From Actinernus sp. WN-2022 (lineage: Eukaryota > Cnidaria > Anthozoa > Actiniaria > Actinernidae), in NCBI GenBank assembly GCA_030867875.1, contig JAOWCC010001751.1, positions 27,148,369 through 27,212,368 on the forward strand: a DNA stretch of 64,000 nt, given 5' to 3'. The notes beneath the pieces were generated by a model. It saw nothing but the letters and a program-made list of their open reading frames with translations, was not told where the DNA came from and did no database searches. Below, one piece after another: positions 22,310 to 34,033 of this stretch; the stretch's first letter is position 1; every line of letters begins with the position of its first letter. Made by a program: the position numbers and the translations under genes.

Positions 22310-23930
22310 TAACACATAAAAGGAAATTACGTAATAGGTTTGAAAAGATAGTGCAGATATGAGTAACAGCCGACAATAAAGGTCAAACGGTGAAATTACA
22401 TTTCATCACGTCTATTCATTCCGAGTGGTTCGAGGGTTTTAGCTTGATAGATGAGATATGATTCACGTGCTTTTCTCACCGAATCGCGTTTAGAATAGAT
22501 GACTTCTAAAGGAACTAAGGAGCATGTCAGTACTAGAATGGTTAGGGATGAGAAAATGTTCAGAAACGGCTGTAGGTTTAGATTTGATATTATTCAGTAA
22601 GTGCCGTTTCTCTGTTAACGATCAGCTACTAAACTAAAGTTCTCAAAGGCTCTCTTGCACGTTTACTTCCAACTTTATTCACACTTCGATGTGTTGCCCA
22701 GGCCGTTTGTCTGTTTAACGATCAACTTATTTACAAGAAATAAACTACAAAATAAATATTCCGATTCGTCCGATTAAGCGGCTCTTGCACATACTTTCGC
22801 GGCAAAGTTTTGTCGGTTTATATGAGGTTGAGAAATATCATGATCACATGTCAGTTGAGTTCCACTTTGAGAGGAGTTCATTGAATGGCTGCGCTTATTC
22901 ATCATCGCACTCGTATGCAAAGCAATAATAACATAGTACCCCAAAACGTGCCCTTAAATCATTCATGATAGTCTCTAGGTACATCTTAAATTCATCGAAT
23001 GCATTCCAATAACAGCCCTCTACTGCTATTGTGCATAAAGACTATTTCCCATATTGATTCAGTTTGGACACTACCTTCGACAGTTCATTTCACTTGAATG
23101 TCAGCTTCTGGTTCAGCAACAGCTTGTCTCGTTCACAGAGTTTGACAACAGTTTTGTATATATTACCTTATATTCCTTTATTTTTCTTTATGTTCTGTGT
23201 ATTTCTTTATAAACTTTTCAAGTTTGCTTTTACGCTTGGCATTACGACAGTGAAAGTGAAACTCTCAGCCAGACTGGAGACTCGGTTCAAAACAGCTCTC
23301 AAAGATTTTAGTGTGAGCTTTGCGTCTCTTGACCGTATATATTCTAAGGCTGTGTATGAAAATGTAAGTTTGACAAGAACACAAACATGAAAGCAAAGCA
23401 GGACAAAATGCTCACCGATTACTTTTCCGCAAAGTCAATGCACATTCACTCTCCAATCAGTTGCATCGAAGGAAGGTGTAGGGCGACCAGAGCTCAAAAG
23501 AGTTGGCTGCTTTCGCAGGCTAAGGAAGTTGCCGAAGCCCGCGTTGTCAAGTCATCCCATGATTTAGTTATTACGTTTTTAGCACACCGGCGGGGTCGCT
23601 CGGGCTTTTCGTTAAAATAATCTTTCTATTCGAGAACCAACGAAGAGCCAACACACCAAAACCTTTTATTTGCAATAAAACTAATGTTCTGTTGTCGAAT
23701 ATATTAACAAAAGAATAATTAAATAGACAAAGATCTTAATTCTACAGCTTTCCTTACCTGATTCAACACTACCCCTCTCAGTTAAATTGTCACTTATCGG
23801 TTGATGAGATAGAAACAGTCCCAACTTCAGTACTACAGACTACATAAGGCTACATTCAATGGTCGCCTAAATCGATAAATCGCTCTGACGTTGGACGTTT
23901 CTCGTGAAAAAATCAATATGTGACGCTTCC
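22310..23930. other. stretch without recognisable gene
   Basis: Frames at 23064-23390 (with a hydrophobic run LYILPYIPLFFFMFCVFLY) and 23387-23620 overlap end to end, but neither has a recognised motif. I leave them unannotated. Confidence 0.35.
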
Positions 23931-24721
23931 CTAAAGTAGAACTCATAGAAGCAGTTTGTGTATCAGATGAATGAAAACCTTCGTCACATTATATTTGTCG
24001 AATAGTTCCAGCTAGAGATGCAAGATGAAATTTTTGCTCGGAAAGCGCACTGGCGGCAACAGTTGATTTTTACCAGGACATATAACAGTTTCTCGCAGAT
24101 TTGAATGTCTTTCACCAATTTGGAACTTATCTATGACTGATCGGCTGGGGCTAGGCTAAAATATTCAGTGATTAATTTTCATGTACGAAGATAAAAAACG
24201 AAAGGAAGGAAATGAGTGGAGCCTTCGAAGGTTCATCTGGTCATTCGAATTAAGTTCGTATTCATATGTTGTTGTGGTAGAAAAGCAAGGCAAGTTCCGA
24301 TATTTTTATTGTATTCTAGTGCATGTTTTGGAGGACAGCAAGATGCCAGCTGCTTTTAGCTCGGTCTCATCTCGTATCTAAAAATTTAATGAAAACCATT
24401 TTTGGATTTATATTTTTCTTAAATTCTGAGTAGGTGAGCAGAATATAGAAGTTAGCTGAGTTTGAAGTATTATTTCTGAATCAGTATTATATGTGTTGTT
24501 TTTCTTCTTAATCTTTTGGAAAAAAAATTGTAAAATTATCTTCACCTCGATGTGTTTTAAATGACTTACATACTTATCAGATATTCATACCGTATTGGTG
24601 TTTCTCTTTCGTCATTGAGTTGTGTCAGATCGGTCTCAGGTTAAATCTATCCTTGAAGATCCCAGCCTCCTGCATTTCTATTTTTCCATTTGAAATACAA
24701 CTTTACTGGCTGAAATATAAC

Positions 24722-25130
24722 TTTACCGCGTTCGATTTTTACCGGGATCTGGAAGGCCTCGGTTGCTGCAGCGTATTTGAATTTGCGTTTCTGTATTGCA
24801 CTTTATACCAACTTTATCATTCGCACAGTACTTACCGTAATCCTTCTCTACTCGTGCTCTGGCTCCACCGGTGTTTTGTCAAGAACGTCAAGAACGTCAC
24901 AAGTCAAAACCTTGACCCTAGTCTCCCGCGTTCGATTTTTACCGGGATCTGGAAGGCCTCGGTTGCTGCAGCGTATTTGAATTTGCTGTAGCGTATTTGG
25001 ATTTGTTGCAGCGTATTTGGATTTGCGTTCGTGTATTTGGATTTGCGTTCGTGTATTAGGCATTGCATTCGTGTATTTGAATTTGCTGCAGCGTATTTGA
25101 ATTTGCGTTTCTGTATTGCACCTATATGCC
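24722..25130. repeat. GTATTTGAATTTGC core element, copy in unit A
   Basis: A partial core (24728-24770) is followed directly by a full core (24830-24965) and an array to 25110. The start of the core is thus present twice in tandem, and the same arrangement is preserved in unit B. Confidence 0.8.
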
Positions 25131-25350
25131 ACCGTAAATAAGGGATATTAAAGTCGCCAGTTGATTCGGGCCTGGACCACCTCCACATGGCGGGCTAAAA
25201 CACGGGACCGTTTAATGTGGGTTTCAATTTGCTGTATGTATGGAGATCTATGGAGTAACTGAAACAATGCAGTGTTTGAGGTAGCACCTCTAATCACCTC
25301 GCCGCCTTTGTCGGAAATCACAACTTCAAAATATTTTAGTGTTGTTGCAA

Positions 25351-25860
25351 GAGGGGCTGAATGGGGTTAACTGATAACTGAGAAATGGGCCAAAAATATT
25401 GCTATTAACTGAGAATTTTACCTTTTCTTAGCTGTTAGCTGATATTTGTGACCTGATATTTCATTATTTTTTATTAAAATGACGTAACGTCACATGCTAT
25501 TATTGGCTTTTCGGATGGTTTTCGACAGATTTTCCTGCCTTGGTTCGCAATTTTCAATTTTTATGCGAGCATTCTACTAAATTATGTACATTTTCCTTCA
25601 CATAAAATAGGATGTTATCATTAAAAGTTATGTTGTTCAAATGAATAGACAAAATGTAGTGTTTGATGTTGAATTAGCGGTTATTATTCATTTCATATAC
25701 CAGCAAATATGTATTCAAATCAGGTTAGGGTAGTCTTTTTATATAACTTAACTGATAACAGGAAAATTTAACTGATAACTGATAAATAGCTAAAAATTTA
25801 GCTGTTAACTGATATTGATACCCCCCCCCCCCCCCCCCCCCCCCCCCCATTCAGCCCCTC
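25351..25860. mobile_element. 510-bp MITE with 6-bp duplication and a C28 tract
   Basis: The ends gaggggctgaat and attcagcccctc are inverted. Subterminal ttaactgataactg words occur at both ends. TTGCAA flanks both sides (25345-25350, 25861-25866). Unit B has the empty site with one TTGCAA near 28917. A run of 28 C (25821-25848) lies just inside the right TIR where the left TIR has only four G. Confidence 0.9.
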
Positions 25861-25892
25861 TTGCAAGTCTGCGTAAAATCCTGTTTATTTAG

Positions 25893-26500
25893 AGTGTGGG
25901 AAATATGCTAGTCATGAAGTTGCTAGTTGCAGTTGCGAGTTGCTAGTTGCGAATCCACAATCCTAACCCTACATTGAAAAATACCCTAACCGTCAACAAC
26001 GGGTGCTCACTCATTTAGCTCACTGAATTTATGGTGTTTAGAATATGAGTTTTTAGGGCTAGATCACTAAACAACATATGCTTCTTCGTTCTCCCGGTAT
26101 ATGAACTAATGCAAATCCTAACCCTACATTTAAAAATACCCTAACCATCAACAACCGGTGCTCACTCATTTAGGGTGTTTAGAGCTAGTCACTAATTTTG
26201 GGTTTTATAAATACAGCACCGCTAATCCAAATCCTAACCCTACATTTAAAAATACAACTCGCAACTCGCAACTAGCAACTTCATGACTAGCAATATATCT
26301 GTACCCTGAGTGTGGGAAATATGCTAGTCATGAAGTTGCTAGTTGCAGTTGCGAGTTGCTAGTTGCGAATCCAAAATCCTAACCCTACATTTAAAAATAC
26401 CCTAGCCGTCAACAACGGGTGCTCACTCATTTAGCTCACTGAATTTATGGTGTTTAGAGCTAGTCACTAATATGAGTTTTTAGGGCTGATCACTAAACAA
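25893..26500. repeat. inverted-repeat block with CCTAACCCTACATTT words
   Basis: The left arm gaagttgctagttgcagttg (with a preceding catgacta-type word) is mirrored near 26255-26300. The left arm then starts again at 26310. Between the arms, cctaaccctacattt-aaaaataccctaac repeats occur several times. The block recurs at 28948-29500. Confidence 0.7.
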
Positions 26501-27098
26501 TGAGAAACTGTTATATGTCCTGGTAAAATTCAACTGTTGCCGCCAGTGCGCTTTCCGAGCTAAAATTTCATCTTGCATCTCTAGCTGGAACTATTCGACA
26601 AATATAATGTGACGAAGGTTTTCATTCATCTGATACACAGACTCCTTCTATGAGCCGTTTACTGATTTCAGTCACAACAAAATAATATAAATGCTGCTCT
26701 AATCGGCGCCTGGCACCATGCCAACTTTGTGTTGGATAATAATTTTATTCACTCGACTGTCTTTTTGAGTGCTTTCATGAGCACTTTTTATACAGAATTT
26801 TAGAAGTTTTCTTTCTTGACCTGCGACTCCTGGACACTTCTGGGCCCGGTAGTATGAAAGGTAGCTTTACTCTCGCGCTCAGTCAGTCAGTGGCAGCCGG
26901 CGGGCTTCCGACAATATAATTTTTGGCAGCTATTGTCTCATCTTTTTCTTCAAAAAGTTGCGAGTTGTATTTTTAAATGAAGGGTTAGGATTTGGATTAG
27001 TGGTGATGTATTTATAAAACCCAAAATTATTGACTAGCTCTACGCCACCCTAAATTAGTTACCCACCCGTTGTTGACGGTTAGGGTATTTTTTAATGT

Positions 27099-27763
27099 CG
27101 TGAGCATTAATCACTGAATATTTTAGCCTAGCCCCAGCCGATCAGTCATAGATAAGTTCCAAATTGGTGAAAGACATTCAAATCTGCGAGAAACTCAAGG
27201 GCACCCAACGAGTGATTTTTGAAATTCGTTTGAAACCAGTTGTCTGCAGCTCATCAGCCATTTTAAGGCGCCTACTATGTCTTCAGACGTATTCTAGAAA
27301 GCTATTAGGTGTTCGGATTTTTTAGATGGAAATCGCGTCAACCGAAAACTACTATGGCAACATATTCCCGGCCTACGAATTTGTTAGTAGTCTAGAACAG
27401 AAACAAGAATTTTCTAGCCCAAGTAACTTCATGTTGCAAAGTTTTGTGGAGGTACGATTTTCTTAGGGATTCTTTTTTCCTTTAGGCAATTCTTAGGGAA
27501 TGAAAATGTGTTGTTCTGACTCTATTGATCAGACGAATTGGGACGTACGAATAATTTAGGGGAAACCTTTTAGTCTCCCTTTTCTTCTATAATTTTCTAG
27601 GGATTGAAAACAAATTTTCTAGCCAGTATTTCAGAAAACAATTTTCTAGGGACAATTTTTTCGAATCCGAAAGTTTTAGGCTAACTTACTCTGCCTTCGA
27701 CTAAACAACACAATCATGCTTCTTCGTTCTCCCTATATATATGAACTAATGCAAATCCTAACC
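27099..27763. repeat. 665-bp segment inverted relative to unit B
   Basis: This segment starts at cgtgagcattaatcactgaa and ends at aatgcaaatcctaacc. It is the reverse complement of 30096-30762. Flanking sequence (taatgt on the left and atgagtggagcc on the right) is in the same orientation in both units. Unit B retains 28 bp (30763-30790) between the segment and atgagtggagcc; unit A lacks them. Confidence 0.9.
27196..27699. mobile_element. CAAGGGCACCC-end element, copy 1
   Basis: The left TIR is caagggcacccaacgag. The body has repeated attttctagg words. The right end reads gccttcgac where the inverted copy has gcccttgac, so the terminal cccttg is altered. Related copies lie at 30158-30665 (inverted) and 40520-41232. 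Confidence 0.75.
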
Positions 27764-30700
27764 ATGAGTGGAGCCTTCGAAGGTTCATCTGGTCATTCGA
27801 ATTAAGTTCATATTCATATGTTGTTGTGGTAGAAAAGCAAGGCAAGTTCCGATATTTTTATTGTATTCTAATGCATGTTTTGGAGGACAGCAAGATGCCA
27901 GCTGCTTTTAGCTCGGTCTCATCTCGTATCTAAAAATTTAATGAAAACCATTTTTGGATTTATATTTTTCTTAAATTCTGAGTAGGTGAGCAGAATATAG
28001 AAGTTAGCTGAGTTTGAAGTATTATTTCTGAATCAGTATTATATGTGTTGTTTTTCTTCTTAATCTTTTGGAAAAAAAATTGTAAAATTATCTTCACCTC
28101 GATGTGTTTTAAATGACTTACATACTTATCAGATATTCATACCGTATTGGTGTTTCTCTTTCGTCATTGAGTTGTGTCAGATCGGTCTCAGGTTAAATCT
28201 ATCCTTGAAGATCCCAGCCTCCTGCATTTCTATTTTTCCATTTGAAATACAACTTTACTGGCTGAAATATAACTTTACCGCGTTCGATTTTTACCGGGAT
28301 CTGGAAGGCCTCGGTTGCTGCAGCGTATTTGAATTTGCGTTTCTGTATTGCACTTTATACCAACTTTATCATTCGCACAGTACTTACCGTAATCCTTCTC
28401 TACTCGTGCTCTGGCTCCACCGGTGTTTTGTCAAGAACGTCAAGAACGTCACAAGTCAAAACCTTGACCCTAGTCTCCCGCGTTCGATTTTTACCGGGAT
28501 CTGGAAGGCCTCGGTTGCTGCAGCGTATTTGAATTTGCTGTAGCGTATTTGGATTTGTTGCAGCGTATTTGGATTTGCGTTCGGGTATTTGGATTTGCGT
28601 TTGTGTATTTGGATTTGCGTACGTGTATTTGGATTTGCGTTCGTGTATTTGAATTTGCTGCAGCGTATTTGAATTTGCGTTTCTGTATTGCACCTATATG
28701 CCACCGTAAATAAGGGATATTAAAGTCGCCAGTTGATTCGGGCCTGGACCACCTCCACATGGCGGGCTAAAACACGGGACCGTTTAATGTGGGTTTCAAT
28801 TTGCTGTATGTATGGAGATCTATGGAGTAACTGAAACAATGCAGTGTTTGAGGTAGCACCTCTAATCACCTCGCCGCCTTTGTCGGAAATCACAACTTCA
28901 AAATATTTTAGTGTTATTGCAAGTCTGCGTAAAATCCTGTTTATTTAGAGTGTGGGAAATATGCTAGTCATGAAGTTGCTAGTTGCTAGTTGCAGTTGCG
29001 AGTTGCTAGTTGCGAATACACAATCCTATCCCTACATTGAAAAATACCCTAACCGTCAACAACGGGTGCTCACTCATTTAGCTCACTGAATTTATGGTGT
29101 TTAGAATATGAGTTTTTAGGGCTAGGTCACTAAACAACATATGCTTCTTCGTTCTCCCGGTATATGAACTAATGCAAATCCTAACCCTACATTTAAAAAT
29201 ACCCTAACCATCAACAACGGGTGCTCACTCATTTAGGGTGTTTAGAGCTAGTCACTAATTTTGGGTTTTATAAATACAGCACCGCTAATCCAAATCCTAA
29301 CCCTACATTTAAAAATACAACTCGCAACTCGCAACTCGCAGTTGCAGTTGCGAGTTGCTAGTTGCGAATCCAAAATCCTAACCCTACATTTAAAAATACC
29401 CTAGCCGTCAACAACGGGTGCTCACTCATTTAGCTCACTGAATTTATGGTGTTTAGAGCTAGTCACTAATATGAGTTTTTAGGGCTGATCACTAAACGAG
29501 AAACTGTTATATGTCCTGGTAAAATTCAACTGTTGCCGCCAGTGCGCTTTCCGAGCTAAAATTTCATCTTGCATCTCTAGCTGGAACTATTCGACAAATA
29601 TAATGTGACGAAGGTTTTCATTCATCTGATACACAGACTCCTTCTATGAGCCGTTTACTGATTTCAGTCACAACAAAATAATATAAATGCTGCTCTAATC
29701 GGCGCCTGGCACCATGCCAACTTTGTGTTGGATAATAATTTTATTCACTCGACTGTCTTTTTGAGTGCTTTCATGAGCACTTTTTATACAGGATTTTAGA
29801 AGTTTTCTTTCTTGAACTGCGACTCCTGGTCACTTCTGGGCCCGGTAGTATGAAAGGTAGCTTTACTCTCGCGCTCAGTCAGTCAGTGGCAGCCGGCGGG
29901 CTTCCGACAATATAATTTTTGGCAGCTATTGTCTCGTCTTTTTCTTCAAAAAGTTGCGAGTTGTATTTTTAAATGAAGCGGTTAGGATTTGGATTAGTGG
30001 TGATGTATTTATAAAACCCAAAATTATTGACTAGCTCTACGCCACCCTAAATTAGTTACCCACCCGTTGTTGACGGTTCGGGTATTTTTTAATGTATGGT
30101 TAGGATTTGCATTAGTTCATATATATAGGGAGAACGAAGAAGCATGTGTTGTTTAGTCAAGGGCAGAGTAAGTTAGCCTAAAACTTTCGGATTCGAAAAA
30201 ATTGTCCCTAGAAAATTGTTTTCTGAAATACTGGCTAGAAAATTTGTTTTCAATCCCTAGAAAATTATAGAAGAAAAGGGAGACTAAAAGGTTTCCCCTA
30301 AATTATTCGTACGTCCCAATTCGTCTGATCAATAGAGTCAGAACAACACATTTTCATTCCCTAAGAATTGCCTAAAGGAAAAAAGAATCCCTAAAAAATT
30401 CGTACCTCCACAAAACTTTGTGCACAACATGAAGTTACTTGGGCTAGAAAATTCTTGTTTCTGTTCTAGACTACTAACAAATTCGTAGGCCGGGAATATT
30501 TTGCCATAGTATTTTCGGTTGACGCGATTTCCACCTAAAAAATCCAAACAGCTAATAGCTTTCTAAAATACGTCAGAAGACATAGTAGGCGCCTTAAAAT
30601 GGCTAGATGAGCTGCAGACAACTGGTTTCAAACGAATTTCAAAAAGTACTCGTTGGGTGCCCTTGAGTTTCTCGCAGATTTGAATGTCTGTCACCAATTT

Positions 30701-30790
30701 GGAACTTATCTATGACTGGTCGGCTGGGGCTAGGCTAAAATATTCAGTGATTAATGCTCACGTACGAAGATAAAAAACGAAAGGAAGGAA
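27764..30790. repeat. tandem segmental duplication, unit B
   Basis: This is the second copy of the ~3.0-kb unit. It contains the core element at 28275-28690, the empty site for the 510-bp MITE, the gttgcgagttgc/cctaaccctac block, the palindromic arm (29500-29950) and the 667-bp segment 30096-30762 in what appears to be the original orientation. A third partial copy follows. Confidence 0.85.
30158..30665. mobile_element. CAAGGGCACCC-end element, copy 2 (inverted)
   Basis: The copy runs from caagggcagagtaagttagc to acgttgggtgcccttg-like sequence at 30665. It is shorter than the 713-bp copy at 40520. The short ORF inside it has no motif. Confidence 0.75.
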
Positions 30791-31290
30791 ATGAGTGGAG
30801 CCTTCGAAGGTTCATCTGGTCATTCGAATTAAGTTCATATTCATATGTTGTTGTGGTAGAAAAGCAAGGCAAGTTCCGATATTTTTATTGTATTCTAGTG
30901 CATGTTTTGGAGGACAGCAAGATGCCAGCTGCTTTTAGCTCGGTCTCATCTCGTATCTAAAAATTTAATGAAAACCATTTTTGTATTTATATTTTTCTTA
31001 AATTCTGAGTAGGTGAGCAGAATATAGAAGTTAGCTGAGTTTGAAGTATTATTTCTGAATCAGTATTATATGTGTTGTTTTTCTTCTTAATCTTTTGGAA
31101 AAAAAATTGTAAAATTATCTTCACCTCGATGTGTTTTAAATGACTTACATACTTATCAGATATTCATACCGTATTGGTGTTTCTCTTTCGTCATTGAGTT
31201 GTGTCAGATCGGTCTCAGGTTAAATCTATCCTTGAAGATCCCAGCCTCCTGCATTTCTATTTTGCCATTTGAAATACAACTTTACTGGCT
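30791..31290. repeat. third, partial copy of the tandem unit
   Basis: It matches 24212-24715 and 27764-28265 closely and ends abruptly after caactttactggct at 31290, just before the core element would start. Unrelated sequence follows. Confidence 0.85.
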
Positions 31291-32240
31291 CGTTAGTTAA
31301 ATTATCATCACACTAGCACTGAACAAAAACACTAATTGGCAAATGCCTAGCGCAGAGATCACCACTGTTCTCTGGCCTTTTGTTCTCCTTCTCGCCTTGC
31401 TTTTCAAATTTGGAAAAACTCCGACTATTCGATCAACACTTTATGATGCAATCAGTACAAAGGCAAGTGACTAATCAAGCTGCAACATTTAATTTCACCT
31501 TGCGTCATTTCCATACTAAATGAATAGCCAAGGCACTCGCTAACAATCGCATGAACGAGCACTTAAACGACGGCGATTGAATCGTTATCTTATGCCCGCA
31601 AAGAGTTTTCTTTTTTTACACATTCACTTTGTTTAAAGTTATATGCCCAACTGCGCAATGGATTGGTCTACCCGTGTTAATAACCAACGGATGCGTATCT
31701 TACTAATATTGGTCGGCGACGCCATGTATATTGTTTTGGCGCTTTAAATTTCTTTACCCTCAGTCAAAGCAAGCAGAGAAACAGTGTGTATACACGTTTT
31801 TACCCTTTCCTTAAGCAATACATTTGGCCAGAAGTTAGAAAACTTGTTAACAAACTGAAGGCGGAGTACGCCGGCCGCACGTGGAGGACGGATTCAGAAG
31901 ATACTAGGAAGTTATAATTATAGTGATTAACTTAGCGAGGAGTTTCACTCCTCGAAGTATGCGGCAAACCTGGTCTTAACCACTTCGGAATCGACATAAT
32001 TTTTATTATGACTGCACCAACACAATAGTCCCTTTGTAGCGTAGCGCCCCGCCGCTCGCTTATTATGAGTAAAAATGCTCGAATATTATTTTGTGCAGTC
32101 CATACTATAATTTGTATCATTTGCTGAGCCAACATTTATACTTAGCCCTATAAGATGAAAAGAGAACATTTACCACGGGTCCTCGAATTCATGATAATAT
32201 ATAGTCCACTACGTTCAGTTTAGTAGCTTTATGATTTTGA
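31291..32240. other. stretch without recognisable gene
   Basis: This is apparently single-copy sequence after the duplication block. No exon, element end or RNA gene was recognised. Confidence 0.4.
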
Positions 32241-32249
32241 AACCCTACT

Positions 32250-32439
32250 CAGGCGCGGATCCAGAAAAAAATCTGACCGGTTTCCGACTTCCCAACTCAA
32301 ACTCCAAAATTGGAAATTTTACTGAAACCCCCTCCCCCTCTCTCAAAGAGAGTTTTAATCGAATGTTAAGGTTACTAAAAAAATCTGGAAATTTTGACGT
32401 AAACCGTAAACCGGTGTAAACCGGTCTGGATCCGCGCCT
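32250..32439. mobile_element. 190-bp TIR MITE with CAGGCGCGGATCCAGA ends
   Basis: The left end caggcgcggatccaga is matched by tctggatccgcgcctg on the right. CTACT flanks both sides (32245-32249, 32440-32444). The CAGGCGCGGATC-type terminus is common in hAT-related MITEs, but the visible duplication is 5 bp rather than the 8 bp of typical hATs. Confidence 0.8.
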
Positions 32440-33034
32440 GCTACTCTGTTACAGCAGCTTTCGAGCGAAATATGCCAAGTAACGTGACATTTATTCCGAT
32501 TTACTTACTATTCAACTATGTAAAGAGAAAATAAATGAACTCTTTTTCCGATCTGTTTTGATGCTTATAATGACAGATGTTCCTCTGGCTTTAGAAATAA
32601 ACTTCGCTGTGTTTAATTTGGATCTCGAGACACTAACAGCTGCAATAAAAGTCCACGAGTTCGCGCAACGGACCCTTCAGTGTTTTAACTTGGTAGCGCA
32701 TTACACAATTTTGTTCTCATTAAAAAGCGGCGGTAGCTAGAGTTGCATTGACCCCTGTGGTCCAAGCACCAAGTAACGGGAGTTTTAAATCTCTATGAGT
32801 TGGTTTGTCACAAAAAGACGATGCGTCGTTCCCTGGAGCGATCGAACTCGTCTCAAGCAGTTAGCGCCATAACTGGATTTACGACCTTTCTCCGTTGCCA
32901 TACATTTATCAACTTCACCAAAAAGCCGAAATATTCTCAAATGAATGCGAGTTGTTTCTCTTAATAAATCTAACCAACCTATCGAAATGTAGAATATAAA
33001 ATGTTGAACCAGCTGTCACCAACACGGTATCTTC

Positions 33035-33447
33035 CTTAGATTGCCGACTATTGTCATCAATTGTCAAAATCGCTAGAATTGATTATAATCCTCAATTTAA
33101 CCTCGAGGTTAAAACCAGTCAAGTATAAAAATAAACAATTGTCGAATTCCGAACGGCGGTAGACGCGCTTAGTGTAGTGGTCGTGACGTCTGTACTACCA
33201 AGCACTACACGCAAACGGCTACGAGTTCGAGCCCGAGTAGGAGCGCTCAAAAAAAAATTCTCTCGTTTACCTTCCTTTCTTGTTTACCTGTGAACCCTAG
33301 CTCTAGGTGAGTGAGAACCCGTCGTTTACCCGTGAACTCGTCCGATGGTTAGGGTTTGGTTTGTAGTTCGGGTTAGGGTTTGTCTTAGAATGATGATTAT
33401 AATCAATTCCAGCGATTTTGACAATTGATGATAATAGTCAATCTTAG
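33035..33447. mobile_element. TIR element with a tRNA-like centre
   Basis: The arms 33035-33090 and 33395-33447 are inverted repeats of about 55 bp (gactattgtcatcaattgtc and so on). The interior contains a tRNA-like promoter segment and a repeated ctcgtttaccttcctttctt-like region. No coding sequence was found. Confidence 0.75.
33152..33242 (+). ncRNA. tRNA-like sequence (SINE head or tRNA relic)
   Basis: The A-box-like tagtgtagtggtcgtgacg is followed about 40 bp later by the B-box-like cgagttcgagcccg, giving a pol III-type internal promoter arrangement. The acceptor stems do not pair convincingly and the spacing is long, so it is not called as a functional tRNA. It sits in the middle of a TIR element. 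Confidence 0.4.
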
Positions 33448-34033
33448 AGAGATGACGCGTTGCTGTCACGGCTATTCATGCATGTTCGGCATCAAGCCCC
33501 CAAGTTCAAACTTGTCAACGAAGGTTTGTAACGACTAGTAAATGATTACAAAATTTATGTGGTTGACCAGTGCATGGTTCTCAATTATTAATATCAGTCG
33601 TCTATTCGCCTAGAAAACCCAACTAAAATGGCTCAGTTTAAACCCTTAAGGCATAACTGGAAAATTATCCGCGAGTTTTATACAGGCAGCCCGAGTAATA
33701 CCGAGTCTAAATCTGCAAGGCGTTTTTTTTTTTTTTTTTTTTCATGTAGCAAAATTTCTGCGCATGCGTTAAAGGTCAAATTCACACCAATCAGATTGCA
33801 CTGTGCTGGTCACGCAACAATCGCCAGGTTAATTTATTTACATAATTTAATACAGTAAAGCAAGATGGCGGAGGACCCGCGAGGAACTTTCACTCTAATT
33901 TGGAGTCCCATCTCTCAAATGTAAGCCAGTTTAATGTTTTATTTAACTTCACTCGTGCGAAAGCCTTCCAACAGGCTCAGGATATTTCAACTGGCGCTAT
34001 TGTCGGAGCCGAAGGACCGCGTTTTTTCCCCAG

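Larger units (their letters stand above)
24212..27763. repeat. tandem segmental duplication, unit A
   Basis: It begins at atgagtggagccttcgaagg and runs until the same word recurs at 27764. The unit has the GTATTTGAATTTGC core element, a block of gttgcgagttgctagttgc and cctaaccctacatttaaaaa repeats, and a palindromic arm. It ends with a 665-bp segment (27099-27763) inverted relative to unit B. It also carries a 510-bp MITE absent from unit B. Without that MITE it is about 3.0 kb. Confidence 0.85.

Noticed and set aside
24620..28760. Repeated ~60-120-codon ORFs in the duplicated units
   Set aside because: They are translations of the GTATTTGAATTTGC arrays and core in several frames, duplicated with the units, with no independent coding evidence.
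25930..29500. Interstitial telomere from CCTAACCCTA words
   Set aside because: The words are isolated within a longer repeat (cctaaccctacatttaaaaa) and never form a tandem TTAGGG array.
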